From assembly GCA_024693135.1 (NCBI GenBank), contig JAILLN010000059.1, positions 1 through 64,000 of the forward strand: a stretch of 64,000 nucleotides of DNA, in the 5' to 3' direction. The DNA is from Lachnospiraceae bacterium. GTDB taxonomy: Bacteria > Bacillota > Clostridia > Lachnospirales > Lachnospiraceae. Both the position numbers and the translations under genes were made by a program. Every line of letters starts with the position of its first letter. Positions within the stretch are counted from its first letter, which is position 1. The notes under the pieces are model-generated. The model saw only the letters and a program-made list of their open reading frames with translations, searched no databases and was not told where the DNA came from. Shown piece after piece: positions 18,051 to 27,603 of the stretch.

Positions 18051-19406
18051 ATGAATCCAAAACAAAAGAAGCATAAAAGAATCATCCTGCAACGGATCCT
18101 GACCATCATCCTGACCGTCCTTTTTCTCAGTGCCCTGACAGCCGGGATCATCATCGCCGCCGGCTATCTTAAGCCCATCCTTTCCGCGGAATGGGAAAAA
18201 ATGAAAAAGCCCCTGGCCCCGGCATCCGCAAATGAAGCTCCCACAGAGGAGCCGGAGGATGACGGATGGATCATCAATAAAAAAGAAGAGCCGGAAGTAG
18301 ACTATGCCGACATCCCGGAACCGGATCCGGAAGCTGCGGCCCAGAGCGAGGAGCCGGAATATGATCCCAAGGTAGAAGCCGTCCTGTCGGGCATGTCCTT
18401 AGAACAGAAGGCGGCACAGCTATTCATCCTTACCCCGGAGGCTCTGACCGGAGCCGAGACCGTAACCGAGGCAGGGGATGCCTCCAAGGAAGCCCTGCTT
18501 CAGAATCCGGTGGGGGGCATCATTTATTTTTCCAAAAATATCGAAGACCCGGAGCAGCTTTCGGAAATGCTCCGGAATATGCAGCTTTATGCCCAGGAGA
18601 TCGAAGGCTTTCCCCTCTTCCTCTGCGTGGACGAAGAAGGAGGACGGGTTTCCCGGATAGCCTCCAATGAAGCCTTCGAGCTTACCAATATGCCTCCCAT
18701 GGAGGAGGTGGGAAATACAGGGGACATCGACAGTGCCTACAATGCCGGCTTTGCCATCGGCATGTATCTGCATGATTACGGCTTCAACGTGGATCTGGCT
18801 CCTGTGGCAGACCTTAAGGCCTCAACCTCCGAGAACGGCATCGGAGACCGTTCCTTCGGGGAAAGCCCTGAGCTGGTCTCCAAGATGACCTGGCAGTTTG
18901 CGGAAGGCTTAAGGAGCCAGGGGGTACTGCCCTGCTTCAAGCATTTCCCCGGCCTCAAGGGGACCGTCACGGATACCCATACCGGGGCGGCCGTACTGGA
19001 TCAGGATCTGGATGAACTGAAGGAATCCGATCTGGTTCCCTTTGAAAATGCCATCATCAGCGGAGCCCATATGATCATGGCATCCCACGCCTCCTGCCCT
19101 AAGATCACCGGAGATGATACCCCCGCAAGCCTCTCCCCGAAGATGCTTACGGATATCCTGAGGGGCGAGCTGGGATTCTCCGGGCTTATCATCACGGATT
19201 CCCTTTCCATGGGAGCCATCACGGAGTCTTATTCCCCCGGGGAGGCGGCAAAGCTTGCCGTAGCGGCCGGTGCCGATCTGCTGCTCATGCCCTCCGATTA
19301 TGCCGAGGCCTATGCCGCCCTGGTGGATGCCGTAAGAAGCGGAGAGATCAGCGAGGAGCGCCTGGATGAATCCCTCCGGAGGATCCTTCAGGTCAAGATA
19401 AACTGA
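18051..19406 (+). CDS. Membrane-anchored GH3 beta-N-acetylhexosaminidase (NagZ-like)
   Basis: The 451-residue protein has a basic N-terminus and one membrane segment (residues ~12-40), then an acidic linker and a GH3 N-terminal TIM barrel. Family marks are GGIIYFSKNI, LFLCVDEEGGRVSRI, VDLAPVADL, PCFKHFPGLKGTVTDTHTG (His-Asp dyad region) and the nucleophile Asp in GLIITDSLSMGAI. These indicate removal of N-acetylglucosamine from muropeptides or chitooligosaccharides outside the cell, in wall turnover. I chose ATG at 18051. A TTG at 18033 would add six residues. Thioredoxin follows after 48 bases without an obvious promoter. Confidence 0.9.
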   Translation: MNPKQKKHKRIILQRILTIILTVLFLSALTAGIIIAAGYLKPILSAEWEKMKKPLAPASANEAPTEEPEDDGWIINKKEEPEVDYADIPEPDPEAAAQSEEPEYDPKVEAVLSGMSLEQKAAQLFILTPEALTGAETVTEAGDASKEALLQNPVGGIIYFSKNIEDPEQLSEMLRNMQLYAQEIEGFPLFLCVDEEGGRVSRIASNEAFELTNMPPMEEVGNTGDIDSAYNAGFAIGMYLHDYGFNVDLAPVADLKASTSENGIGDRSFGESPELVSKMTWQFAEGLRSQGVLPCFKHFPGLKGTVTDTHTGAAVLDQDLDELKESDLVPFENAIISGAHMIMASHASCPKITGDDTPASLSPKMLTDILRGELGFSGLIITDSLSMGAITESYSPGEAAKLAVAAGADLLLMPSDYAEAYAALVDAVRSGEISEERLDESLRRILQVKIN

Positions 19407-19454
19407 TATAGACCAAACCGCCAAAATCTGTTATGGTAGGAGGAGAAACAGATC

Positions 19455-19790
19455 ATGACAGAAATGGAGGACATGAAAATGGTCAAGAAGATAAGCGCAC
19501 AGGAATTTGATGAAGTCAAGTCAGCAGAGATCGCTGTGGTGGATTTCTTTGCAGACTGGTGCGGACCCTGCAAGATGCTTTCCCCGGTGCTGGAGTCCCT
19601 TTCTGAGGACTATGAAGGAAGGGTATCCTTCTTCAGCATCAATGTGGATGAGAATCAGGAAATTGCCATGGAGTATTCCGTCAATAATATTCCCAACCTG
19701 ATCCTTCTCAAAAAAGGAGAAAAGGCCGACCAGTCCGTAGGCTTCAAGCCCGCAGAAGCATTGAAATCCTGGATCGACTCCAATCTTTAA
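19455..19790 (+). CDS. trxA: Thioredoxin
   Basis: The 111-residue protein has the FFADWCGPCKM active site, the buried Asp of VVDFFAD, and the cis-proline segment NNIPNLILLKKG. It reduces disulfides in cytosolic proteins. Two starts are well supported: ATG at 19455 behind AGGAGGAG, and ATG at 19479 behind GGAGG, which gives the more typical start MVKKISAQEFDE. The gene converges on a ferredoxin-type thioredoxin reductase 87 bases away, which is a likely partner. A bidirectional terminator separates them. Confidence 0.93.
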   Translation: MTEMEDMKMVKKISAQEFDEVKSAEIAVVDFFADWCGPCKMLSPVLESLSEDYEGRVSFFSINVDENQEIAMEYSVNNIPNLILLKKGEKADQSVGFKPAEALKSWIDSNL

Positions 19791-19810
19791 TCCGGCTTTC
19801 GTAAGCGAAG

Positions 19811-19858
19811 AAAAACCGTCCCTTCCGGCATGATCCCGGACAAAGGGACGGTTTTTTT
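19811..19858. terminator. Bidirectional intrinsic terminator between trxA and the reductase gene
   Basis: AACCGTCCCTT (19814-19824) pairs perfectly with AAGGGACGGTT (19843-19853), flanked by A5 on the left and T7 on the right. Confidence 0.93.
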
Positions 19859-19877
19859 GTCTTATATCGATGCGGCC

Positions 19878-20747
19878 TCACAGGCTTCCGAGATAGCTTA
19901 CGGCAGAAAGAGCAGCGATATTGCCCTCCCCAGCCGATTTGATGTATTGGTAGGGAAGGCCTGCAATATCCCCGCAGGCAAAGAGCCCCGGCAGGTTTGT
20001 CTTCATGCTCCGGTCGGTCTTTACATGGGGGCCGTCCATCTCAAGTCCCGGCACCAGCTGGCCCGGGGATACGCTGTCTCTTAAGATAAAGATCCCCTCC
20101 GTCACCACCGGCTCCCGGTCGGTCTCTATGATCCTTTCCGCCCCGCCCTTTTTCACGGCCTTAGGCACTGCCCTCACTACCTCTACATTCTTCATCTTGC
20201 GCGGCTCCCCTTTATATACCGGGATATAGATCACCTGGGATGCTACCTCTCCCAGAAAAGCCGCCTCTTCCTCCTCCTTTGGACTGTAGCCGATGACGGC
20301 GACCCTTCTTCCCTTATAGAGGGGAGCGTCGCAGGTCGCACAGTAGCTCAGTCCGTTTCCCAGAAGCTCCTCCTCCCCGGGAAGAAGCTTCCCCGGCATC
20401 ACTCCGGTAGCCAGGATGACGGCATCCGCTTCGGCCATATCCGTCCCCGATTCCTTTCCGGCAAGCTGGAGGGAGAAATACTTTCCCATGGCATAGACCT
20501 GGGTCACCTGTCTTTCCATGATCTCGATATTCAGGCTCTCTAGGTGCTCTGTCATGGCATGGGCCAGATCCCTGCCTGAGATTTTCGGAAATCCGGGATA
20601 ATTGCGGATTTCCTCCGCCTTCTGCATTTTCTGTGACAGATCCTTCTTTCCCAGAAGGATGATCTTCTTATTCCGGATCACTGAGGTGATGGCCGCAGAG
20701 ATTCCCGCAGGCCCCGTTCCGATAATCGCGATGTCTGCCCGTTCCAT
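19878..20747 (-). CDS. Ferredoxin-dependent flavin thioredoxin reductase (FFTR-like)
   Basis: The 289-residue flavoprotein has an FAD-binding N-terminus (ADIAIIGTGPAGISAAI), the redox motif YCATCDAPLYKG and the C-terminal FAD motif LFACGDIAGLPYQYIKSAGEG. NADPH-type reductases carry GxGxxA and HRRxxxR. This protein instead has VIGYSPKEEEEAAFL and IYIPVYKGEPRK at those positions, so both NADPH motifs are missing. The same losses and the CATCDAPLYKG motif characterise the clostridial ferredoxin-linked thioredoxin reductases. Electrons would come from reduced ferredoxin and go to thioredoxin. It is the last gene of a long minus-strand run, 11 bases after the wall hydrolase. Confidence 0.85.
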   Translation of the reverse strand: MERADIAIIGTGPAGISAAITSVIRNKKIILLGKKDLSQKMQKAEEIRNYPGFPKISGRDLAHAMTEHLESLNIEIMERQVTQVYAMGKYFSLQLAGKESGTDMAEADAVILATGVMPGKLLPGEEELLGNGLSYCATCDAPLYKGRRVAVIGYSPKEEEEAAFLGEVASQVIYIPVYKGEPRKMKNVEVVRAVPKAVKKGGAERIIETDREPVVTEGIFILRDSVSPGQLVPGLEMDGPHVKTDRSMKTNLPGLFACGDIAGLPYQYIKSAGEGNIAALSAVSYLGSL

Positions 20748-20758
20748 AAGTACCTCCT

Positions 20759-23700
20759 TTACCTGACGTTCAACTTAAGCTGTATGGTCTTTGCACCGAG
20801 GTCTGCCGCATGCCCCCGGTACCGGATCTTGAATTTCAAGTTATATTCCCCCGTCTTCCGGATGCTTTCCTTCACCTTCAGCACCCCGCCGAAGCTGCAG
20901 GAATTTCCCGACAGGGTATCCGGCACGAATTCAAAATATTTCCCATTTTCATCCTCTGCAAGCTCCACCGACCCGATCCGGCTGTCTGTGGCAGAAAGAG
21001 CGCTGCTTGCCACGGTAAAGCGAGCGGCGGTTCCATTCATGGGAAGCGTAAGCTTTGACGGGATCCCCGCGGTTTTCTTCGGAGACTGGACCGGCCGGAG
21101 GGATATCGTCCTCTGAACAGAAACGCCGTTTTCCAGGACTACAGTGACGGATAGCGGATAGGAAGTCTTCACATTAAGAGGAGCATCCTCCTTCGCCTGG
21201 ATCACGATCACGCCCCCATCTCCTGCCTTTGTGCCGTCCGGCAGCCGCTCCCCGGATTGAAGGAACTGCGCCCGGAAAAGATCTGCGCTCCCGCTGTCTA
21301 AGGTTACTGTATTTACACTTTCTGATCCGAGCCCCGCCGTCTTGGGCTTCAGGGCAAGGAAGGAACCCTCCCGGTCTACCACATTGATGCTTCCCTTCCT
21401 CCCAAAGGAGAAGAGGGCATCCGGCGCCTTTTCTTCTATGCTGATCACAAGCTGTGCTTCCTTTATTTCCAAATCCTTATTCTCTGCGTTTTCCCCTCCG
21501 ACATAAAAACCGTATTTCCCAGGGCTATTGCCGCCCCTCTTTGCCGGATCCAGTCCGAGCTTCATCCGTCCTTCTTCAAAGACGGCCACAAGATATCCGC
21601 TGTCCAGCAGTGCCTGGGCCGATCCGTTCTTTCCCCTTATCCCTTTTAGGGAAGCCGGGATACACATGCCCTCAAGCATGCCCCTTACTTCCTGGGTTCC
21701 GGCTTTCTCAAGCCCTAAGGCGGTATTCAGCCGGATCTTTGTTTTAGAAAGCCGGATGGCCGGCTTATCGGTCTGCCGTACTCCGGTCTTGAGTACCACA
21801 GGCTTTGTCCAGGAGGCCGATTCCAGAGTCAGGGTCTTCTGCCCAAAGCGGAATCCCCCTCCTGCCTTCATCAGGATGCCATCCCGTCCGGGAGATACCC
21901 AAAGCTCCATTGCGCTGTCATCTCCCTTAACGGCCGTATCTTCCGGCAGAAGGACTTCTTTTCCCTCTGCTCCCTTCAGGAGGAAGCCTGCCTGGACTTG
22001 CGAGGCATTGAGCACGGCCTTCTCTGCCTTGGATACCGGCTTCACATTGGATACGGGGATCTTCAGCGGATAGGGCACCGGGTCATATCCTTCAAACTGC
22101 ACGTAAAAGGTCTGCCGTTTCTGTGCCTGATCCATATTTGATGCATTGAGCTGCTGCACCTTTAGCCTGAGGCTTCCGTCCTCCGCATATTCCCTGACGC
22201 TGAAGTAAGGCTTTCCCGAGGCCTTCAGTGCCGATTCATCCTCCTCCTTGAGGAAGACAGACTGGATCCTTATGGGAGATCTGAGCACATACTCCGCCTC
22301 CGATCCCGGCATGCCCTCTGCATAATACAGATTGGGCTTCTGCACGGTTTTGACCGTAAGGGCAGGTTTTTTGACCAGGGCTTTGATGGTAAGGTTTTTC
22401 TGCCCTGTCTTTCCATCCGCTGTCGTGATCTCCAAAACATGCTTCTTTGTATAGGCGGAGGTTCTCTTCTGAAGCGTAGACCTGCCCTCCTCCGTAAGGC
22501 CGAGCATCCACTCCCCCTTGCAGCAGCTTACCGTGAAAAGCCTGCTCTCCGCTGTCCCCTCCAGGAGCCTTACGGTATTGATCGATACCCCGTTTTGGGA
22601 CAAAAGCCCGATGGGCTGAAATCCCTGCTTCCATGTATCGAAGGAAAGGACGGTGCTCTGTAAGACCGGCAGGGTATCCAGCTGAACTACCCGGACATTC
22701 TTTGTGCTTTTCAGCAGCTCCTTTGTCTGGCCAGAGGAAGCATAGCGGTAGCTGAAGGAGAACTTGATGCCTCCTATGCTCTGGTCGGTCAAAGAGGCTT
22801 GCATTTCCTCCGGGATGCCGATCCGGACCTGCCACCCGAGGGGACTTGTCCTTTCTGCAGATAGGATCTTCACCGGGCTGCTCCCATCCTTAAGCTTGCC
22901 GCTTAGTCCCGCATGGAAGGCAAGACCCAGCTCCTCCGGCCCGTTTTCCGGCAGATATCCCGTGGCCTGCCCGCTTACCTCATAGACCAGCTCCCGCATG
23001 CCCTGTACCGTATCCTCCGGCTTGATATAGCCCGGCTTCAGGTCGTTGGAAATATCCCTGGCCTTCAGGGCACCAAGCTTCGTTACATGTACAGGCAGGG
23101 TAAAGTCCTGGTCCGTCCCATTGGTCTTTTTATATACCGCAGGATAATCCCGGACCGGATTCCCATTGTCCGCCTTTAAGACCGTATCCGGATTCTTCCA
23201 GCGTACCGTGATCCCCTCCGGCACCTTCAAGCCGTCCAGCTTAACGGCGGACAGCTTCGCGTCCTTATTTGTCGCCGCAAAAAGCCTGGCCGTCCTTGAC
23301 AGCTCCGCCATCACGGCCTTCTCATCCTCGGATACCGGATCCGGGCTCTTTGCCATATCCGAATAGACAGGCACCTTAAATACAAAGGGATTTTTCAGGG
23401 TGCCGGCGCTGTTATACTGGTTATATGTGGTTACGGACTCACTGTAAGGAGCCTGGACATTCTGCATATATTGGTGGGTATAACGCGGATAGGTCGAGCC
23501 GGCCACGTTATACTTCTCAAGATACAAGGTATCCTGGCCCGCAGAGACATAATTGCCCGCGATGACCACTGCGCCTCCGTCGAGGGATCTGTACCGGGTA
23601 TCCCAGCCCTGCTCCTTTGCATGCTTCAGCCCGTTTAGGATCACCTCGGTCTTTGTCTTTCCGGAGGCCTTAACGTTGAAATAGTTGTAATAGCCCTCAT

Positions 23701-24748
23701 ATCCAGGATATTTTCCGGAGATCAAGTCTGAAGTACCCTGCGTACCCTGCTCCTGCCGGACCCTTGATGCCAGATGATAGGGGCTTACCTTCCTGTTTTT
23801 TCCGATCTCCATGAAGGCCTGGGAATAAGTCTTTCCCTCTCCCTCGATCTCCCCTGCCATGAAGGTGCCGCTTAAGATAGTCTGGACCCCGCTTTCTAAG
23901 TGATAGGACTCATTATAGCCCAGCTGCTCAAAGGCGAATACATGCCTTTCATCCAGATAGTTTTTGGGATTCATGTAGAAGTTCAGCGCTTCCATGGAGG
24001 CCACGTACCAGCCGGACTGTCCCGTGGGCTTCAGCTTGTATTCTTCAGGAGCGCTGCTTGAGATCCAGCTTTTATTGTCATCATATTCACCGGCCTTTGC
24101 GTCCGTGAATTTCGTGTCCGTATTCTGCGGCACAAATATCCAGTTCGGGTGCTGATTCCATAAAATAAGCAAAGAATCCCTGTATTCATCCGGAAATGAA
24201 TACACGGAATCCTTTGCCTGTGTCATAAGCATGTCTGAGGCCTGGATCCGTACCCCGCCCTCTTCCTCCTGGGGCATGGGCTCCGGTGCCGGGAAGCTGC
24301 CGCTTTCCTTCCAGGACAGATAGTCCCTGTCTACGCAGACAAACTGCGTATCCGGGATATAGCCCTCGTACTCCCGCCCGTCATCGTAGGAAACCACGTA
24401 AAACCAAAAGCGGTCCTCCTGATATACGGCTTTTTTCAGCCAGAGGGTCGCACCGCAAAGCAGCCTTCCCGTTTCCTCTGCCGCCTCTGAGGGCATGGCG
24501 CGGAGGGGATAATCCGTACAGAGGTACAGCACCGCCATCACGGATTTCCGGTCCAAGATATCCTCGCTGAAACGGCGGGCTTCCTCTGCCGGATCCTCCA
24601 TCAAGACCGCCTCTGCCGCCCCAAACTCCTGCTCTCTTTCCTCATCCGTCAGGTCATCCGCATAAAGGATGCCCTGTCCGATCAACAAAAATGCAAGCAG
24701 TGCCGATAAGAAACAGCAGATTCTTTTTTTCAGCTTTAGAAAAGTCAA
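20759..24748 (-). CDS. Large secreted cell-wall glucosaminidase (GH73-type) with repeated beta-domains
   Basis: The 1329-residue protein has a signal peptide (1-30). An SH3-like segment (~70-145) precedes a glucosaminidase domain (~190-445: HPNWIFVPQNTD, MNPKNYLDERHVFAFEQLGYN, SPYHLASRVRQEQG, YPGYEGYYNYFNV). About 880 residues of Ig-like or beta-sandwich sequence follow, with no LPXTG or membrane anchor. It should cut N-acetylglucosaminyl bonds in peptidoglycan, and the long C-terminal part probably binds wall or surface polymers. The start is a TTG overlapping the stop of the upstream anchored protein (TTGA), so expression is coupled and the two may act together. Confidence 0.85.
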   Translation of the reverse strand: MTFLKLKKRICCFLSALLAFLLIGQGILYADDLTDEEREQEFGAAEAVLMEDPAEEARRFSEDILDRKSVMAVLYLCTDYPLRAMPSEAAEETGRLLCGATLWLKKAVYQEDRFWFYVVSYDDGREYEGYIPDTQFVCVDRDYLSWKESGSFPAPEPMPQEEEGGVRIQASDMLMTQAKDSVYSFPDEYRDSLLILWNQHPNWIFVPQNTDTKFTDAKAGEYDDNKSWISSSAPEEYKLKPTGQSGWYVASMEALNFYMNPKNYLDERHVFAFEQLGYNESYHLESGVQTILSGTFMAGEIEGEGKTYSQAFMEIGKNRKVSPYHLASRVRQEQGTQGTSDLISGKYPGYEGYYNYFNVKASGKTKTEVILNGLKHAKEQGWDTRYRSLDGGAVVIAGNYVSAGQDTLYLEKYNVAGSTYPRYTHQYMQNVQAPYSESVTTYNQYNSAGTLKNPFVFKVPVYSDMAKSPDPVSEDEKAVMAELSRTARLFAATNKDAKLSAVKLDGLKVPEGITVRWKNPDTVLKADNGNPVRDYPAVYKKTNGTDQDFTLPVHVTKLGALKARDISNDLKPGYIKPEDTVQGMRELVYEVSGQATGYLPENGPEELGLAFHAGLSGKLKDGSSPVKILSAERTSPLGWQVRIGIPEEMQASLTDQSIGGIKFSFSYRYASSGQTKELLKSTKNVRVVQLDTLPVLQSTVLSFDTWKQGFQPIGLLSQNGVSINTVRLLEGTAESRLFTVSCCKGEWMLGLTEEGRSTLQKRTSAYTKKHVLEITTADGKTGQKNLTIKALVKKPALTVKTVQKPNLYYAEGMPGSEAEYVLRSPIRIQSVFLKEEDESALKASGKPYFSVREYAEDGSLRLKVQQLNASNMDQAQKRQTFYVQFEGYDPVPYPLKIPVSNVKPVSKAEKAVLNASQVQAGFLLKGAEGKEVLLPEDTAVKGDDSAMELWVSPGRDGILMKAGGGFRFGQKTLTLESASWTKPVVLKTGVRQTDKPAIRLSKTKIRLNTALGLEKAGTQEVRGMLEGMCIPASLKGIRGKNGSAQALLDSGYLVAVFEEGRMKLGLDPAKRGGNSPGKYGFYVGGENAENKDLEIKEAQLVISIEEKAPDALFSFGRKGSINVVDREGSFLALKPKTAGLGSESVNTVTLDSGSADLFRAQFLQSGERLPDGTKAGDGGVIVIQAKEDAPLNVKTSYPLSVTVVLENGVSVQRTISLRPVQSPKKTAGIPSKLTLPMNGTAARFTVASSALSATDSRIGSVELAEDENGKYFEFVPDTLSGNSCSFGGVLKVKESIRKTGEYNLKFKIRYRGHAADLGAKTIQLKLNVR

Positions 24749-26283
24749 TTTTTAGGCTTCAGAAAATCAAAATGGAAATCATCATCCAGATCGATATCCT
24801 GCCTTGAACCGCCCTGCTGCCTCTGGGGAGCCTCGTCGTATTCATCCTCCTCCCATTGCTGGCCTCCTCTGCCGGTCTGCATAGGGTCTTGATAGGTTTC
24901 CCTGTCCTGATAGCCTGCATATTCATCATATTCATCATATCCGCCCCGGCCGGTGCTCCTCACCCCGCGGCCGGTCCGCATGTCAGAACGGTTATAGTAG
25001 CGGATGTCCTCGTCCTCATTCTCGTTCTCATCCTCGTATTCATCGTCCCCATCGTCGTAATCGTCGCCGCCCCTGGAAGAGACGAATCTTCTCCCGTTCC
25101 GCTTCAGTGCCTTCTTTTCCTTGGTGCGGACCCTCTTTTTCATGGCCTCCACATCATCGTCATCATCCTCGTCATAGCCGCCTGAACCGCCCTTGCGGCC
25201 GCTGAGAGCCATATTGATGATGATGAATAAAAGCACCACGGCAAATACCACGAGGCCTGCTATGATAAATAAGCGGATCTGCGCACTCTTCCTGAATTTT
25301 TCCGTTTCTTCGCTCTCTCCGTAGTCGATCTCCACATACCTCTGGTAGGTCTGGCCCAGGGTATCATACAGATAAAAGCCCTGCAGGCCGCTCTGGTCGA
25401 TGCCGTATACCAAAAAGAACTGGGAGGGAAGGGCCTTGATAAATCCGGAAGCATCCGTTTCGATCGATGCGGCCTGGGCTTCTGCGGCCTGAGCCGCCGC
25501 TACATCCACATCCGGTGCGGCCTCCTGGGCCGGTTCCTCTGCCGGCGCGGCTTCCGCCGGTGCTTCCTCTGCCGGCGCAGCCTCCACCGGTGCGGCCTCC
25601 GCATCATTTCCGCCGGCTCCTGCAGCCCCCGCACCGATATCCAGTCCGGCTCCATAAACGGTCTCCGTAAATCTCAAGCGTGCCTCCTCCGACTTTTCTT
25701 CTTCTGCGGAGGTGCCATCCGGCAGCGTCCACGCTACCACCACCTTATTGTTCACATTCAGGTTTGCGCGATTAAAGCCTGCCGGGGGATTCACGTTGTC
25801 GCCCGGATCCAGGACGATCAGGAATTTTCCATTGCCTCCGTCAAACTTCACATAGTCCGTCATCATGGCCGTAGCGGTATCGCAAAGATAAAAATCCCCT
25901 GTCATCCCGGAGGCATCCGTAAGATATGCCAATACCACCAGGTTGTTGCCGTTATCCATAAAGGCCAGGTCAATATTCTGCCCCTCATAAGCCACGGTCT
26001 GCCGGTGGAAGCCCTCCGGCATCATGGAATCCGGGAATGTATTCGCGATATATAAGCCATTATTGGCAAGGATCGTACCGGGCATTACCGTGCCCTGATC
26101 CTGTGCCGCGGCCTCTTCGGCAGGCATTTCTCCTTCCGCCGCCTCGCCTTCTCCTTCCGGGAGCGCCTCTTCCCCGGTGATCTCCTCTTCTGCATAAACC
26201 CTGTACTGCCCGGAAGCAGATACCGCAGTGACCATCATTGCCGCCGCCAGAACGGCCGCCTTCCATTTTTTACTCTTCCTCAT
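24745..26283 (-). CDS. Secreted, single-pass membrane protein with acidic Arg/Gly-containing cytoplasmic tail
   Basis: I do not recognise this 512-residue protein. It has a signal peptide (1-31) and an extracellular part with a beta-rich region (~65-215). An Ala/Glu/Pro-rich low-complexity linker follows (~215-275), then a short second beta-rich region (~280-325). One membrane helix lies at ~337-360. The ~150-residue cytoplasmic tail has Asp/Glu runs, a basic KKRVRTKEKKALKR patch and TGRGG-type motifs. The layout suggests an envelope receptor or scaffold whose tail binds something charged. That is inference only. It lies 24 bases after purD and overlaps the wall hydrolase by four bases. Confidence 0.78.
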   Translation of the reverse strand: MRKSKKWKAAVLAAAMMVTAVSASGQYRVYAEEEITGEEALPEGEGEAAEGEMPAEEAAAQDQGTVMPGTILANNGLYIANTFPDSMMPEGFHRQTVAYEGQNIDLAFMDNGNNLVVLAYLTDASGMTGDFYLCDTATAMMTDYVKFDGGNGKFLIVLDPGDNVNPPAGFNRANLNVNNKVVVAWTLPDGTSAEEEKSEEARLRFTETVYGAGLDIGAGAAGAGGNDAEAAPVEAAPAEEAPAEAAPAEEPAQEAAPDVDVAAAQAAEAQAASIETDASGFIKALPSQFFLVYGIDQSGLQGFYLYDTLGQTYQRYVEIDYGESEETEKFRKSAQIRLFIIAGLVVFAVVLLFIIINMALSGRKGGSGGYDEDDDDDVEAMKKRVRTKEKKALKRNGRRFVSSRGGDDYDDGDDEYEDENENEDEDIRYYNRSDMRTGRGVRSTGRGGYDEYDEYAGYQDRETYQDPMQTGRGGQQWEEDEYDEAPQRQQGGSRQDIDLDDDFHFDFLKPKN

Positions 26284-26307
26284 TCCCTACCTCGATTCCT
26301 TTATTCT

Positions 26308-27603
26308 TTATGCTTCGTCTATTGCCTTGCCGATATCCGATCTGCAGTATTTATTGTCAAAGTCGATCCAGGCCGCCGCCTTATAGGCATTTGCCCTGGC
26401 CTTCTTCAGGTCTGATCCCTTTGCCGTCACGCCCAGCACCCTTCCACCGTTGGTCACGATGCCTTTTGACGTTTTCCGGGTTCCTGCATGAAATACATAA
26501 TAGCTTCTTTTTCCCTGGAATGCTTCCAGCCCCCGGATGGGAAAGCCCCTGTCATACTTCTGGGGATAGCCCTTGGATGCCAGGACCACGCATACTGCCG
26601 CATTATCCTCAAACTCCAGGCTGATCTCATCCAGCTTCCCCTCCACACAGGCCTCCATCACCTCCAGGATGTCATTTTTCATGCGCGGGAGTACCACCTG
26701 TGCTTCCGGATCGCCGAACCGCGCATTGTATTCCAGCACCTTCGGCCCGTCCTTCGTCAGCATCAGCCCGAAGAAGATCACCCCCTTGAAGGGACGCCCT
26801 TCCTCTGCCATGGCCTTTACGGTAGGCAGGTAGATCTTTTCCCTGCAGAATTCATCGATCTCCTTGGTATAAAACGGAGACGGGGAAAAGGTTCCCATTC
26901 CACCGGTATTGAGCCCCTGGTCTCCATCCAGGGCTCGTTTATGATCCTGGGCAGAAGACATGACCCGGATGGTCTTTCCATCGCAGAAGGTCAGCACGGA
27001 TACTTCCCTTCCCGTCAAAAACTCCTCGATGACCACCCGGTTTCCGGCGGTGCCGAATTTCTTATCCAGCATGATCTCCTTGATGCCGTTCCTGGCCTCA
27101 TCCAGCGTATTGCAAATGAGCACGCCCTTCCCCAAAGCCAGTCCGTCTGCCTTGAGCACGATGGGCATTTTCGCGCTGTCCAGGTATTTTAACGCATCCG
27201 CCGCATCATCAAAGGTCTCATGCTCAGCCGTCGGGATGCCGTATTTTTTCATCAGCTCCTTGGAAAAAGCCTTAGAGCCCTCCAGGATGGCCGCATTTTT
27301 TTTAGGGCCGAAGGCTTTGAGCCCCGCCTTTTCCAGCTCATCCACAAGCCCGCCTACCAGAGGATCGTCCGGACCCACGATGGTAAGGTCGATCTCCTTT
27401 TCCTTCGCATACTCCACGATCCGGTCAAATTCCATGGCTTTGATGTCGGCACATTCCGCGATCTCGGAGATCCCCGCATTTCCCGGCACGCAGTACAGCT
27501 TCCGAAGCTTGCGGCTTTTGGAAACGCTCATGGCAAGGGCATGCTCCCTTCCCCCGCTTCCAACGATCAAGACATTGTACTTTTCTCGTTTCCTAGTTTC
27601 CAT
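26308..27603 (-). CDS. purD: Phosphoribosylamine-glycine ligase (GAR synthetase)
   Basis: This 431-residue ATP-grasp enzyme joins phosphoribosylamine and glycine in purine synthesis. Visible marks are the N-terminal VLIVGSGGREHALA motif, TIVGPDDPLVGG, the ATP-grasp segment VLKADGLALGKGV, and HKRALDGDQGLNTGGMG, followed by EYNARFGDPEAQVV. It overlaps the end of purN by 11 bases and is the last purine gene of the run. Confidence 0.96.
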   Translation of the reverse strand: METRKREKYNVLIVGSGGREHALAMSVSKSRKLRKLYCVPGNAGISEIAECADIKAMEFDRIVEYAKEKEIDLTIVGPDDPLVGGLVDELEKAGLKAFGPKKNAAILEGSKAFSKELMKKYGIPTAEHETFDDAADALKYLDSAKMPIVLKADGLALGKGVLICNTLDEARNGIKEIMLDKKFGTAGNRVVIEEFLTGREVSVLTFCDGKTIRVMSSAQDHKRALDGDQGLNTGGMGTFSPSPFYTKEIDEFCREKIYLPTVKAMAEEGRPFKGVIFFGLMLTKDGPKVLEYNARFGDPEAQVVLPRMKNDILEVMEACVEGKLDEISLEFEDNAAVCVVLASKGYPQKYDRGFPIRGLEAFQGKRSYYVFHAGTRKTSKGIVTNGGRVLGVTAKGSDLKKARANAYKAAAWIDFDNKYCRSDIGKAIDEA

